Part shown: positions 25,414 through 33,744 of the stretch, in pieces
How the letters are laid out: each line of letters opens with the position of its first letter
Position numbering within the stretch: the first letter of the stretch is position 1
NCBI GenBank assembly: GCA_033721235.1
Contig: JAWWAY010000009.1
Span: forward strand, 1 to 64,000
DNA: 64,000 bases
Direction of reading: 5' to 3'
Source of the DNA: UBA5078 sp033721235
GTDB taxonomy: Bacteria; Pseudomonadota; Gammaproteobacteria; Pseudomonadales; Pseudohongiellaceae
The notes under the pieces: generated by a model
The model's database searches: none
Told to the model about the DNA's origin: nothing
Seen by the model: only the letters and a program-made list of their open reading frames with translations
Program-made: the position numbers and the translations under genes

Positions 25414-27120
25414 TTATTCAGAGTCTTCAATATAGGCCCCTGTGTAATCGTTTTCCGCCCCAAAAATTCGCTTCTGCGCCCCTTTGAGCCTTGGGTCTGT
25501 CGCATGCACAAGCCCGCGCTCGTAATTGCCTATCAGCACGGCATCATCATGCAAAATTTCTTGTATTGCGCCAAAGGCATCCATGCGCTCCTTAGGATCA
25601 ATTGAGTCTTGTGCCTTTCTGACCAAGGCATCCAGCTCTGGGTTGGAGTATTTACCGCGGTTATTGAGATTCCAAGAGGAGTAAAGATCGGCGAAGGTCA
25701 TGGGGTCATTATAGTCAGGGCCCCAGCCGCTTAGCACCATGTCGAAATCGCCATCCTGCATTTTTTGCAGGCGCTGTCGAAATATTTGCGCATCGATAAT
25801 AATTTCAAGCCCAAGGTTTTTCTTAAACACCTCTTGATAGTATTGCGCCGATATATTCGCAACGGGGGTATTACCGCTTAACAGGACTATTGGAGGCCAC
25901 TCGCTTAAACCAAGCTCTTGTTTTGCTAGCGCCAAGTGTTGCCGAGCAAGCTCTACATTATAGGGATACTCGGGTGCGGGATACTCCTCTCTGAAGGTCT
26001 TCTCAACCCCTTGCATCCATATTGGAAACAGGCTCTTTGCCGGCAAGTAGCCAGGCAGCTTAATGACACTATTCACCAGCTCATTAGAGTCCTGAGCGAG
26101 ATTCAGCGCTATACGTAAATTCTTATTCCGAGTTAAGCGATTGTCCCGGTGATTAAAATCGATAAAGAAAACCGTGCCATCCATAAAGCGCTCTAACTGC
26201 CAGCGCCGCTGCATAGCCCCCTCAAGCATCTCTGCCGTTAAGTCGACTGTCGCAATGCGGCCATCACGATATAGGTTCAGTAGAGTGGCAGAGTCGGAGG
26301 TGATATAGGGGAAATTAATCGCATTGAGCTTAATTCTTTCTGCATCCCAGTAATTGGGGTTTTTCTCCAGTCTCATGCTGGCACCATGCACCCAGCTACT
26401 AATGACAAAGGGGCCGTTGTAAAGCAAATCCTCTGCATCGGCTCCATAGCGCTGAGGCCTTTGCTCATAAAATTTTTGTTGTACGGGCTGAAAGGTGACA
26501 AATGCCAGCAGTTTTTCTAGGTACGCTAGTGGGCGCTCAAGCTCTACTTCCAAAAGAGAGTCATCGAGTGCCCGAACGCCAACGGCTTCTAATGGCAACT
26601 GCCCCGTATTAGCGGCCTCTGCATTCTTGATAGGGTAAAAAATAAAGGAGTATTGAGAGCCTGTTGCGGGGTCTAATGCGGTTTTCCAAGCGAACTCAAA
26701 GTCATGGGCAGTAACCGGATCACCATTGCTCCAACGGGCATCGGGCCGTATCCAAAACCTGGCCAACGCACCATCAATCTCCCAGCGCTCGGCCATGCCG
26801 GGCAAAATTTCATTGTTTGGCCCATAGCGCAGCAGACCTTCCATGACGTGCTCGAGTATAGTCCCGCTAACGGCATCGCTAGCCAGCATGCTATTGAGCT
26901 GCGGCGGTTCCTGTCGTAGGAAAGTGCTAATCTCATTGCGCTCTACATCAATGGCGGTAAGCCCAGCGGCACTGCCACTGCTGGACAGTCCTGCCACCCA
27001 GTTCAGACAATACATAAGAGCCACCAGCGCCAGCACAGCGACAAGCGCGTAGCGGGCTAATTGCTTACCGGCACTACGATTGAACTTATCCTCTGTAACG
27101 ACAGACTTGGGCATGAACAT
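25414..27120 (-). CDS. oppA: Oligopeptide-binding protein OppA-like (SBP family 5)
   Basis: This 568-residue protein has the family 5 core: EISTFLRQEPPQLNSMLA, PGMAERWEIDG, DARWSNGDPVTAHDFEFAWK, and DFDMVLSGWGPDYNDPMTF near the C-lobe. The last of these is strongly OppA-like. The N-terminus is basic, followed by a hydrophobic segment at about 24-44 (YALVAVLALVALMYCLNWV) without a lipobox, so it may be an uncleaved anchor or a weakly cleaved signal. The second ATG at 27114 has better spacing from AAAGGT than the first. It is first in the oppABCDF operon; the divergent mscS gene starts 133 bp away. Confidence 0.9.
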   Translation of the reverse strand: MFMPKSVVTEDKFNRSAGKQLARYALVAVLALVALMYCLNWVAGLSSSGSAAGLTAIDVERNEISTFLRQEPPQLNSMLASDAVSGTILEHVMEGLLRYGPNNEILPGMAERWEIDGALARFWIRPDARWSNGDPVTAHDFEFAWKTALDPATGSQYSFIFYPIKNAEAANTGQLPLEAVGVRALDDSLLEVELERPLAYLEKLLAFVTFQPVQQKFYEQRPQRYGADAEDLLYNGPFVISSWVHGASMRLEKNPNYWDAERIKLNAINFPYITSDSATLLNLYRDGRIATVDLTAEMLEGAMQRRWQLERFMDGTVFFIDFNHRDNRLTRNKNLRIALNLAQDSNELVNSVIKLPGYLPAKSLFPIWMQGVEKTFREEYPAPEYPYNVELARQHLALAKQELGLSEWPPIVLLSGNTPVANISAQYYQEVFKKNLGLEIIIDAQIFRQRLQKMQDGDFDMVLSGWGPDYNDPMTFADLYSSWNLNNRGKYSNPELDALVRKAQDSIDPKERMDAFGAIQEILHDDAVLIGNYERGLVHATDPRLKGAQKRIFGAENDYTGAYIEDSE

Positions 27121-27253
27121 ACCTTTAATAAACTCAGACCAGACCAGAATACCCTAGGGTAAAAATTGAGTCGATAGCAAGAAAGTATCCTGTAGCCGCT
27201 GACGCCACCAGAATTACGTACTACAATTTGGCCACCAGCATAGGAGTCCCTCA

Positions 27254-28090
27254 ATGGAAGACGCACTAGAGCAAGAAATGCAGCAAGTCGCTGCCGTATA
27301 CGAGCTGATTACCGAGTTCTTAGTGAACTATAGCTTTCAATTAATTGGCGCCATTATCGTTTTCATTATTGGCTATATTGTCGCGCGCAAGATTAGCCAA
27401 ATAGTATTAGGGCTCTGCCAGAAGAAAAACCTAGATGTCACATTAAGCGGTTTCATAGCCAATGTGGTGAAAATACTCGTTCTCACCATGGCGACGATTA
27501 TCGCATTAGGCAAGTTGGGCATCAGCGTTACGCCTTTCGTCGCGGCCATTGGTGCCGTTGGCCTAGGCGCTGGTTTAGCTGTTCAAGGCTTATTGTCTAA
27601 CTATGGGGCAGGCCTAAACATCATTCTGGCTCGTCCGTTTGTCGTCGGAGATACAATCTCGGTTCAGGGTGTGACGGGGCAAGTAAAGGAAGTCCATCTG
27701 GCTTATACCGTTCTAGCCGACGAGGACGATGTAAAGATCACCATTCCGAACCGTCACATCGTTGGCGAAATTCTGCACAACTCCCAAGCCGATAGTATGC
27801 TAGAACTAAGTGTAGGCATTGCCTACAGCAGCGATCCCAAGCAGGCCGTTCAGGTAATACTCAATGCCCTGCAAAGCATAGAAGGCATGAGTGAGGAGCG
27901 TCAGCCAATCGTAGGCATTGAGGCCTTTGGCGATAGCAGCATCAACCTGGGAATTCGTTTGTGGGCCAAGACGCAACAGCGAGTCGAAACTCTCTATAGA
28001 GCGAATATGGCTATACATGATGCGCTTGAGCAAGCTAGCATTGCTATTCCGTTCCCTCAGCGAGAAGTTAGAATGCTTGAGGACAAGTGA
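27254..28090 (+). CDS. mscS: Small-conductance mechanosensitive channel MscS
   Basis: The 278-residue channel has three TM helices at about 28-50, 62-85 and 90-120. The pore helix is Gly/Ala-rich (AAIGAVGLGAGLAVQG), followed by NIILARPFVVGD and the beta domain containing TIPNRHIVG. This is the size and layout of E. coli MscS (286). It opens on hypo-osmotic shock. A GGAG site lies eight bases upstream of the ATG. It is divergent from oppA. Confidence 0.94.
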   Translation: MEDALEQEMQQVAAVYELITEFLVNYSFQLIGAIIVFIIGYIVARKISQIVLGLCQKKNLDVTLSGFIANVVKILVLTMATIIALGKLGISVTPFVAAIGAVGLGAGLAVQGLLSNYGAGLNIILARPFVVGDTISVQGVTGQVKEVHLAYTVLADEDDVKITIPNRHIVGEILHNSQADSMLELSVGIAYSSDPKQAVQVILNALQSIEGMSEERQPIVGIEAFGDSSINLGIRLWAKTQQRVETLYRANMAIHDALEQASIAIPFPQREVRMLEDK

Positions 28091-28096
28091 GCACTC

Positions 28097-28126
28097 ACTT
28101 TGGGAGGCAAACAATGCCTCCCAAGT
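28097..28126 (+). terminator. Strong hairpin after mscS
   Basis: ACTTTGGGAGGCA and TGCCTCCCAAGT form a stem of 12 pairs with one bulged T and a five-base loop, seven bases past the mscS stop. There is no T-run after it, so it may be a pause site or a stabilising 3' end rather than a classical intrinsic terminator. Confidence 0.5.
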
Positions 28127-28230
28127 AAAAGGTGAAAAAATTATCTGACTATAGCCCTTGTACTGGCTAAAACTGCCTCCATGTATAGAGGTTCAATCTT
28201 TTAAAACCCGAAAATTAATAGGAAATAACT

Positions 28231-28833
28231 ATGAGCGTATTGGTAGGTAAACAAGCCCCCGATTTCACTGTTCCAGCTGTACTGGCCAATGGAGAAATCG
28301 TTGACGAATTCACGCTTTCTTCAGCAATCAAAGGCAAGTATGGACTCGTTTTCTTCTACCCTCTGGACTTCACATTCGTATGCCCTTCAGAGCTAATCGC
28401 TCTGGATAAGCGCATCGCAGCTTTTAAAGAGCGCAATGTGGAAGTCATTGGTGTGTCTATCGACTCCCACTTTACTCACAATGCATGGCGCAACACGCCA
28501 GTAAATCAGGGTGGTATCGGCGCATTGAACTACACGCTAGCGGCCGACATGGGTCACGAAATTTGTCGCGCATACGACGTCGAATCAGAAGGCGGCATGG
28601 CCTTCCGTGGCGCGTTCCTCATTGACCAAAATGGTCTGGTTCGTTCACAGATCGTCAATGATCTGCCCCTAGGTCGAAACATTGACGAACTCATTCGTCT
28701 TGTTGATGCCCTACAATTCCACGAAGAGCACGGTGAAGTATGCCCAGCCGGTTGGAATAAAGGTGATGCGGGAATGAAAGACTCACCTGACGGTGTTGCC
28801 AGCTATCTTTCCGAGAACGCTGACAAGCTATAA
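28231..28833 (+). CDS. Typical 2-Cys peroxiredoxin (AhpC/TSA family)
   Basis: The 200-residue protein reduces peroxides in the cytoplasm. The peroxidatic cysteine is in DFTFVCPSE (about residue 51), and the resolving cysteine in HGEVCPAGW (about 172). GGIGALNYTLAAD corresponds to the GG(L/I)G loop of over-oxidation-sensitive Prx1-type enzymes. AGGAAATAACT precedes the ATG. No AhpF or thioredoxin reductase lies adjacent, so it probably relies on thioredoxin. It is followed by a hairpin at 28841. Confidence 0.95.
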   Translation: MSVLVGKQAPDFTVPAVLANGEIVDEFTLSSAIKGKYGLVFFYPLDFTFVCPSELIALDKRIAAFKERNVEVIGVSIDSHFTHNAWRNTPVNQGGIGALNYTLAADMGHEICRAYDVESEGGMAFRGAFLIDQNGLVRSQIVNDLPLGRNIDELIRLVDALQFHEEHGEVCPAGWNKGDAGMKDSPDGVASYLSENADKL

Positions 28834-28840
28834 GATTAAA

Positions 28841-28867
28841 GGCGGGTCTTCTCCCAGAAGGCCCGCC
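28841..28867 (+). terminator. Terminator hairpin after the peroxiredoxin gene
   Basis: GGCGGGTCTTCT and AGAAGGCCCGCC pair over 12 positions around a CCC loop, eight bases past the stop. The following T tract is short (TTC), so termination may be partial. The 200-bp stretch after it, up to the next gene, shows no other feature I can support. Confidence 0.7.
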
Positions 28868-29075
28868 TTCATAATCCAATGTAAGTCTCTGATATTAAAG
28901 CACAACACCTCAAGCTTATTAATCACGCCTAACACTTTATACCCAGTTTTTACCCCTCTTTTCCCTATACTTGCAGCGCAGTGAGACTACAATAGCGCAC
29001 CTAAGCAAATGAATTTCTACGGCTCAAGCACTCAATAGCGCCAACAGCCGCTCTTAAACTAATTTGAGGTTAATA

Positions 29076-30077
29076 ATGAGTATAGCGAGACTTTTCGCCG
29101 TTTTTGCAGTGGTAGTGGCAAGCATGACGAGCGCACCAAGCTTCGCGCAAGATGCTAATTGCTCAGTATTCTATGCGGGCCAATACATTGAAGTAGGTAG
29201 CGTATGCGTGACCATCGACGAGGACACGGCTTATCTTGATTATATTCTTGAAAATGGCTGGACTATGTCCGAGGCTCACGCTTGGATTGGCGAAGACCTT
29301 GCTGATATGCCTCAGAACAAAAAGGGCAACCCAAAGGTCGGCCATTTCCCCTATTCTGAGAGCGGGCTAAACAACCTCACGCAATACAGCGTCGCGGTTC
29401 CAATTTCTCAACTACCCGTAAACCTAGACACATTCTGTGAGGCTGAGATATTCGTAGCGGCCCACGCGGTCGTGCAAAAAGCCGGTGGCTCTGCAAGCAC
29501 AGGCAAAGGTAAGAAAAGTTCAGGTGGCGGCACAGAGTCAGCATGGGCTGGGGAAACCGAATTCACATCCCGCGGCGGTAGCTGGGCAGCGTATTTCAGC
29601 TTCACCAATGATCTTTGCCAACCTACCGAAATTATCGTACCTGAAGGTTGCTACAATACGTTCGCATCAGGTTATGGGCAGGAACGCTTTGGCATGATTA
29701 GCAATACCGCATTTACTCCAGTAGGCGTAACTGATTTAGATACTGCCTGGATTAGTGAATACCGCAACAACAGCTTCACTATGGGTCTATTGTTTGATAA
29801 CAACGGTCTTGGCTCTCTAGCAGGTTTTACTTTCTATCGAGACAATGGCACCAATAGAACCGTTTCAATAGATGCCAATGGCAAGTATGTCTATAGCGCC
29901 AATGTATACTACGGCCCAGTAAGCGAGTTCCAGAACACAAACCCGCTGGAATGGGGTTATCACGCGGATAACACTTCCTCCAACAACATCTTGGATATTG
30001 TTCTACCCACTGTCACCGACCCTACTTTCGGCATAGCAGTTCACGCCGTTGTTTGTGAAAGCGGCGGTAATCAGTAA
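29076..30077 (+). CDS. Secreted protein of unknown function with AHAVV-type domain
   Basis: I choose the ATG at 29076 (333 aa), with TTGAGG about nine bases upstream. The signal peptide (LFAVFAVVVASMTSAPSFAQ) is clear. The mature part has motifs that recur in uncharacterised extracellular proteins: YLDYILENGWTMSEAHAWIG, GNPKVGHFPYSE, FVAAHAVVQ, ESAWAG, and GGSWAAYFSF. A second domain from about residue 195 ends with a related GIAVHAVVCE, suggesting an internal duplication. Paired cysteines suggest disulfides. I recognise the pattern from surface proteins of diverse bacteria but know no function. It is monocistronic, with a strong terminator after it. Confidence 0.8.
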   Translation: MSIARLFAVFAVVVASMTSAPSFAQDANCSVFYAGQYIEVGSVCVTIDEDTAYLDYILENGWTMSEAHAWIGEDLADMPQNKKGNPKVGHFPYSESGLNNLTQYSVAVPISQLPVNLDTFCEAEIFVAAHAVVQKAGGSASTGKGKKSSGGGTESAWAGETEFTSRGGSWAAYFSFTNDLCQPTEIIVPEGCYNTFASGYGQERFGMISNTAFTPVGVTDLDTAWISEYRNNSFTMGLLFDNNGLGSLAGFTFYRDNGTNRTVSIDANGKYVYSANVYYGPVSEFQNTNPLEWGYHADNTSSNNILDIVLPTVTDPTFGIAVHAVVCESGGNQ

Positions 30078-30097
30078 AACGCTGTAGCAGCAAAGAC

Positions 30098-30136
30098 AAA
30101 AAGCCTCATAGACACCGTGTCTATGGGGCTTTTTTG
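30098..30136 (+). terminator. Rho-independent terminator
   Basis: AAAAAGCCTCATAGACAC pairs with GTGTCTATGGGGCTTTTT, ending in six T. It closes the secreted-protein gene. The A-rich 5' side also makes it plausible in the opposite direction. Confidence 0.88.
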
Positions 30137-30381
30137 TTAACGTTACATCCCCCCCTAACTAGCGCCTAAGCACCCTACTAATAGAATAATTATTAGACTA
30201 TCCCTCCCTGTTTCTTCTCGTTATTTCACAGTCCACCGACAGTTTTGTACCAATGCGCCGTATAGAGTCTATAAAGAGAAGCTTTATAGGCCGTTTCTGC
30301 TTGTATACTGATGCAAATACAGCGAAATCAGTGTTAGTTTTAGCAAGCCTAAAGCTGCGGCTTCTAGAAACGGAACCTAGT

Positions 30382-30966
30382 ATGGTCGATGAAAATGAGT
30401 TGATGCGAGCGATAGCTGATGGCGATAACACCGCCTATTGCAACGCAGTGCGACAGCATATCAAGCCCATCAGTCATTATGCATTTCGTATGTTAGGCAA
30501 TAGCAAGGACACTGAGGATATCACCCAGGAAACCTTCTTGCGTCTGTGGACCCATGCTGACAAATGGAATCCGGAAAAGGCGAGCCTCACTACGTGGTTG
30601 CACCGTATTGCCCACAATTTGTGTATAGACTACCTGCGCAAAGACAAGTCATCCCAAAGCGATGATATCGACGACGCAGACTGGCAAGACATTAGCACCA
30701 CCGATAATAGCGACGAGCAAGAACGCGTAAAGGATTTGAACCGGGCCATAGCTGCTCTACCAGAGCGACAAAGAAGCGCCCTACTGCTGTGTCAGTACCA
30801 AGGCTTTTCCAATAAACAGACGGCCCAAATACTCGACATCAGCGTAGATGCACTCGAGTCTATTCTGGCCAGAGCACGACGAAGCCTAAAACAACAGCTA
30901 ATTGATCACGCACAAAGCAAGCCCAAGACGACTAAAACAAAGCAGAGAGTTCAGGAACAATCATGA
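30382..30966 (+). CDS. ECF-type RNA polymerase sigma factor
   Basis: I start at the ATG at 30382 (194 aa), which gives the usual ECF length. An in-frame ATG at 30253 would add 43 residues with no sigma homology. Region 2 is clear: YAFRMLGNSKDTEDITQETF, then LRLWTHADKWNPEKASLTTW and DYLRK. Region 4 is LPERQRSALLLCQYQGFSNK with SVDALESILARARRSLK as the DNA-binding helix. It overlaps the next gene by ATGA, and the three downstream-linked genes form a sigma / anti-sigma / periplasmic sensor set. It probably controls its own operon and envelope-stress genes. Confidence 0.9.
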   Translation: MVDENELMRAIADGDNTAYCNAVRQHIKPISHYAFRMLGNSKDTEDITQETFLRLWTHADKWNPEKASLTTWLHRIAHNLCIDYLRKDKSSQSDDIDDADWQDISTTDNSDEQERVKDLNRAIAALPERQRSALLLCQYQGFSNKQTAQILDISVDALESILARARRSLKQQLIDHAQSKPKTTKTKQRVQEQS

Positions 30967-31415
30967 GCATAACCCACGAGAGATTCAGCACTATCGTAGA
31001 AGCCTACGGAACCGACGCCAGCAAATGGCCGGCTTCGGAACGCGAAGCTGCTAAGGCGTATATGCTAGCTAACCCACAAGCGATGCAGCTCTTTGAGGAG
31101 TATCGAGCCTTAGAGCAACTGCTTGACGAACACACCATTCCCTCGCTTGCCTTGATTGAGAAACGAGTGATTGCAAAGCTAGAGGCGAGCAGTCAGAAGT
31201 CTTTAACAGAAGCATTTATCGATTGGCTGCTCCCCCACTCCGAGCGCCTGTTTACCTCTTTATGGCGCCCGGCTTTGGTCGCCAGTCTGCCCTTAATTTT
31301 TGGCGTCTATCTTAGCAATTTCTATAGCTTTGGCATTGATAGCGAAACCTATATGAGCATGGAAGAAGAGCTTTATATGCTCTCACTTTACGACTACGCG
31401 GAACCATCACAATGA
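30963..31415 (+). CDS. Probable anti-sigma factor
   Basis: The 150-residue protein starts inside the sigma gene stop (ATGA). Its cytoplasmic N-terminus (FSTIVEAYGTDASKWPASER, then YMLANPQAMQLFEEY) matches the pattern of short anti-sigma proteins paired with ECF factors. One TM helix lies at about 100-120 (LVASLPLIFGVYLSNF). An acidic tail (EEELYMLSLYDYAEPSQ) would be periplasmic. By position and topology it should hold the sigma factor at the membrane. No zinc-binding HxxxCxxC is visible. Confidence 0.75.
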   Translation: MSITHERFSTIVEAYGTDASKWPASEREAAKAYMLANPQAMQLFEEYRALEQLLDEHTIPSLALIEKRVIAKLEASSQKSLTEAFIDWLLPHSERLFTSLWRPALVASLPLIFGVYLSNFYSFGIDSETYMSMEEELYMLSLYDYAEPSQ

Positions 31416-31906
31416 AAGCGACTCGCAGACAAGTCATTACTATTGTCCTTATTATCTCTCTCGGATTGAACTTGCTCATCATCGGGGGCATTGCAGCAAG
31501 GGCTCTATCGCGCCCCGACTTCCGACCGGTTCCGCCCAATCTATCGTGGGCCGTGCGCAATTTGGATGAGCAAACCGCGCAACAATTACGTCCCGTTTTA
31601 GAGGAATATGGCGACGTTATTCGGCCACTTCGAGGAGATATGTTTAGGGCGCAAAGGCAAATCAATCAGCTAATCACTGAAGACCCAATGAACAAGGAGG
31701 CTATTGCAGATGCCTTCGACCGGCTTCGCCAAGCGGGTTTGCAATACCAGGAGATCTCCCACAGGCAAACTATTAGCCTTTTTGAGATGCTAACGCCGGA
31801 GCAAAGAGTACAAGCAATGAGCTTTATGCACGGCAGACGAAACCCGAATGATTTGCGCCGCGATAGAGATGGGGACGAGCATATTAGACCAAGAGAGCCT
31901 CGCTAA
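31412..31906 (+). CDS. Periplasmic sensor of the CnrX/Spy-like 'heavy-metal sensor' family
   Basis: The 164-residue protein overlaps the anti-sigma gene by ATGA. It has an N-terminal TM anchor (VITIVLIISLGLNLLIIGGI) and a helical periplasmic domain with RPLRGDMFRAQRQINQLI and LFEMLTPEQRVQAMSFM; LTPEQR is the family hallmark. In the Cnr system such a protein binds nickel or cobalt and relays release of the sigma factor. The His-rich N-terminal sites of CnrX are not seen here, so the signal may not be a metal. The C-terminus is basic and acidic mixed (RRDRDGDEHI). Role as the sensing partner is inferred from the operon. Confidence 0.75.
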   Translation: MKATRRQVITIVLIISLGLNLLIIGGIAARALSRPDFRPVPPNLSWAVRNLDEQTAQQLRPVLEEYGDVIRPLRGDMFRAQRQINQLITEDPMNKEAIADAFDRLRQAGLQYQEISHRQTISLFEMLTPEQRVQAMSFMHGRRNPNDLRRDRDGDEHIRPREPR

Positions 31907-31927
31907 GAGGCTCCCTTAGTATCTGCG

Positions 31928-32257
31928 CTAGTTAACGCGGATATACTCCATCGTGCCTTGGTCGCTGTTTTGAATCATCTTATCAGGTGATTCAAACTCA
32001 ACGGTGCTATTAACGATTTGACCCATAGCGTCCATACGAATGGTGTCTTCATCAACCCACTCGTAAGGGAAAGACATGCCAAAATCGGCTACTTCAACTT
32101 CTGTTTCAGTAAAGTTCAGTACAGCAGTCTGGCCTTGAATTGACACTTCCCAGCTTCCCAGAATCATTTCTTGCTTGGATGGTGCAGATGTACCCGCACA
32201 AGAAACCAAAACCAAGACAGCTACAAAAAACGCCAAACCATTACGTATACTAGTCAC
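31928..32257 (-). CDS. Small lipoprotein of unknown function
   Basis: The true start is probably GTG at 32257 (109 aa), eight bases after GGGGAGA; the longer frame to 32311 lacks a site. The signal is LAFFVAVLVLVSCAG, with lipobox LVSC. The mature part (ILGSWEVSIQGQTAVLNFTE, WVDEDTIRMDAMG) looks like a small beta-barrel-type domain that tests whether a value fits; such short lipoproteins are common, and no family is assigned. It converges on the sensor gene, 21 bp apart. Confidence 0.7.
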   Translation of the reverse strand: MTSIRNGLAFFVAVLVLVSCAGTSAPSKQEMILGSWEVSIQGQTAVLNFTETEVEVADFGMSFPYEWVDEDTIRMDAMGQIVNSTVEFESPDKMIQNSDQGTMEYIRVN

Positions 32258-32439
32258 TATAGGATCTCCCCTGTATATATTTAAAATTGAGAATATAAAT
32301 TCCCTTTGCAATGACGAAACGAATCATACTGCCATTAGGTTCCCAGTGCATTGATAAATCGTCATTTTTGGGACGCATATACCGTGATATGCTATCTAAC
32401 GAATGAAAAAGCACATTTTTAGAGAGGCAAGCCATCCCA

Positions 32440-32655
32440 ATGGAACTGAAAACAGGCATTTATAGACACTATAAAGACAAGCTCTATGAAGTCATCGGCG
32501 TCGCTAAACATAGCGAAACCGAAGAGGATCATGTCGTCTATCGCCCCCTATACGGAGACAGAGGGCTGTGGATTAGACCGCTTAGCATGTTTACCGAAAC
32601 CGTCAATAAAGACGGCAAAAGTATCCCCCGCTTCGCTTTCGTAGAGGACGCCTAA
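32440..32655 (+). CDS. DUF1653 family protein
   Basis: The 71-residue cytoplasmic protein shows the DUF1653 pattern: GIYRHYKDKLYEVIGVAKHS, then VVYRPLYGDRGLWIRPLSMF. This fold is a short SH3-like barrel of unknown function, frequently a stand-alone gene in proteobacteria. It is transcribed alone; its stop lies 10 bp from that of trhO. Confidence 0.88.
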   Translation: MELKTGIYRHYKDKLYEVIGVAKHSETEEDHVVYRPLYGDRGLWIRPLSMFTETVNKDGKSIPRFAFVEDA

Positions 32656-32665
32656 CTAAAGCTCT

Positions 32666-33649
32666 TTAAGAGTTCACTTGGCGCTGCTGCTCTTTGGCTC
32701 GCAGCTTTTCCTTGCGCCGACGCTCTATGGTTTCTGCCATAGACTCACCTATATGAGTCTCGCCGCGCTGTTTAGCTAGCTGAACTTGTCTCTCCCGCTC
32801 AGCATAACGCTGGCGTCGCTCCTCGGCCTTAGCATCAAAGCAATGTGGGCAACTAACCCCTCGCTCATATTGCTCGGACAACATATCCTGCTCCGTTATA
32901 GGCATTCGGCAAGCATGGCATTGATCGTAGCTACCCTTTTCTAACTGGTGGTTAACGGTGACACGATTATCAAAAACGAAACACTCCCCTTTCCACATTG
33001 TCTCCTTTTCTGGCACCTCTTCTAGATACTTCAAAATGCCACCCTCTAAGTGATACACCTCACTAAAACCTTGCTTCTTCAAGAAGGCCGTGGACTTTTC
33101 ACAACGAATTCCACCTGTACAGAACATGGCTACTTTAGGGTGCTTTTTCGGGTCTAGGTTTTCTTTTACGTAGTCCGGGAATTCTCTAAAGGTCTCAGTT
33201 TTGGGGTTCACTGCGTTCTCAAACGTGCCTATCTGCACCTCATAGTCGTTACGGGTATCGATAAGAATGACCTCTGGGTCGCTGATCAGAGCGTTCCAGT
33301 CTTTGGGCTTAACATAGCTTCCCACAATTTGATTCGGGTCTATGTCTTCCACCCCCATGGTGACAATTTCTTTTTTCAGCTTAACTTTGGTGCGATAGAA
33401 GGGGTTCTCATCGACATAAGACTCTTTGGTCTCGAGAGCGCTAAGGCGAGGATCACTGCGCAAGTGCTGCAGCACATTGTCGATACCTTCGCGGCTGCCG
33501 GCAATGGTGCCGTTGACCCCCTCTTTTGCCAATAAGAGCGTGCCTCTTACTTCGTTGTCCAGCATGATATTGCGCAAGGGCTCGCGCAATTGTTCAAAGT
33601 CTTCCAAACGAGCGAACCTATACAAGGCCGCCACAACAACAGTCGTCAT
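32666..33649 (-). CDS. trhO: tRNA uridine(34) hydroxylase TrhO (rhodanese family)
   Basis: I start at ATG 33649 (327 aa), five bases after AGGAAA; a longer frame adds 13 residues without a site. The protein has an N-terminal acylphosphatase-like part (MTTVVVAALYRFARL), a rhodanese domain (VILIDTRNDYEVQIG), and the active-site loop MFCTGGIRCEKS. Four further cysteines (CHACRM, CPHC) may bind zinc. TrhO hydroxylates uridine 34 of several tRNAs. The basic C-terminal tail (RRRKEKLRAKEQQRQ) is typical of the family. Confidence 0.93.
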   Translation of the reverse strand: MTTVVVAALYRFARLEDFEQLREPLRNIMLDNEVRGTLLLAKEGVNGTIAGSREGIDNVLQHLRSDPRLSALETKESYVDENPFYRTKVKLKKEIVTMGVEDIDPNQIVGSYVKPKDWNALISDPEVILIDTRNDYEVQIGTFENAVNPKTETFREFPDYVKENLDPKKHPKVAMFCTGGIRCEKSTAFLKKQGFSEVYHLEGGILKYLEEVPEKETMWKGECFVFDNRVTVNHQLEKGSYDQCHACRMPITEQDMLSEQYERGVSCPHCFDAKAEERRQRYAERERQVQLAKQRGETHIGESMAETIERRRKEKLRAKEQQRQVNS

Positions 33650-33744
33650 AATGTTTCCTCTGCCGCCTGAATCGCAAATCCAGCGCAATGGTTAATGTGA
33701 AAGCACGGTTCAAAGACCGCACTGGGCGGGTATTTTACCCCAAT

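Noticed and set aside
30253..30381. N-terminal extension of the ECF sigma factor
   Set aside because: The extra residues lack sigma-factor similarity, and the ATG at 30382 gives the normal family length.
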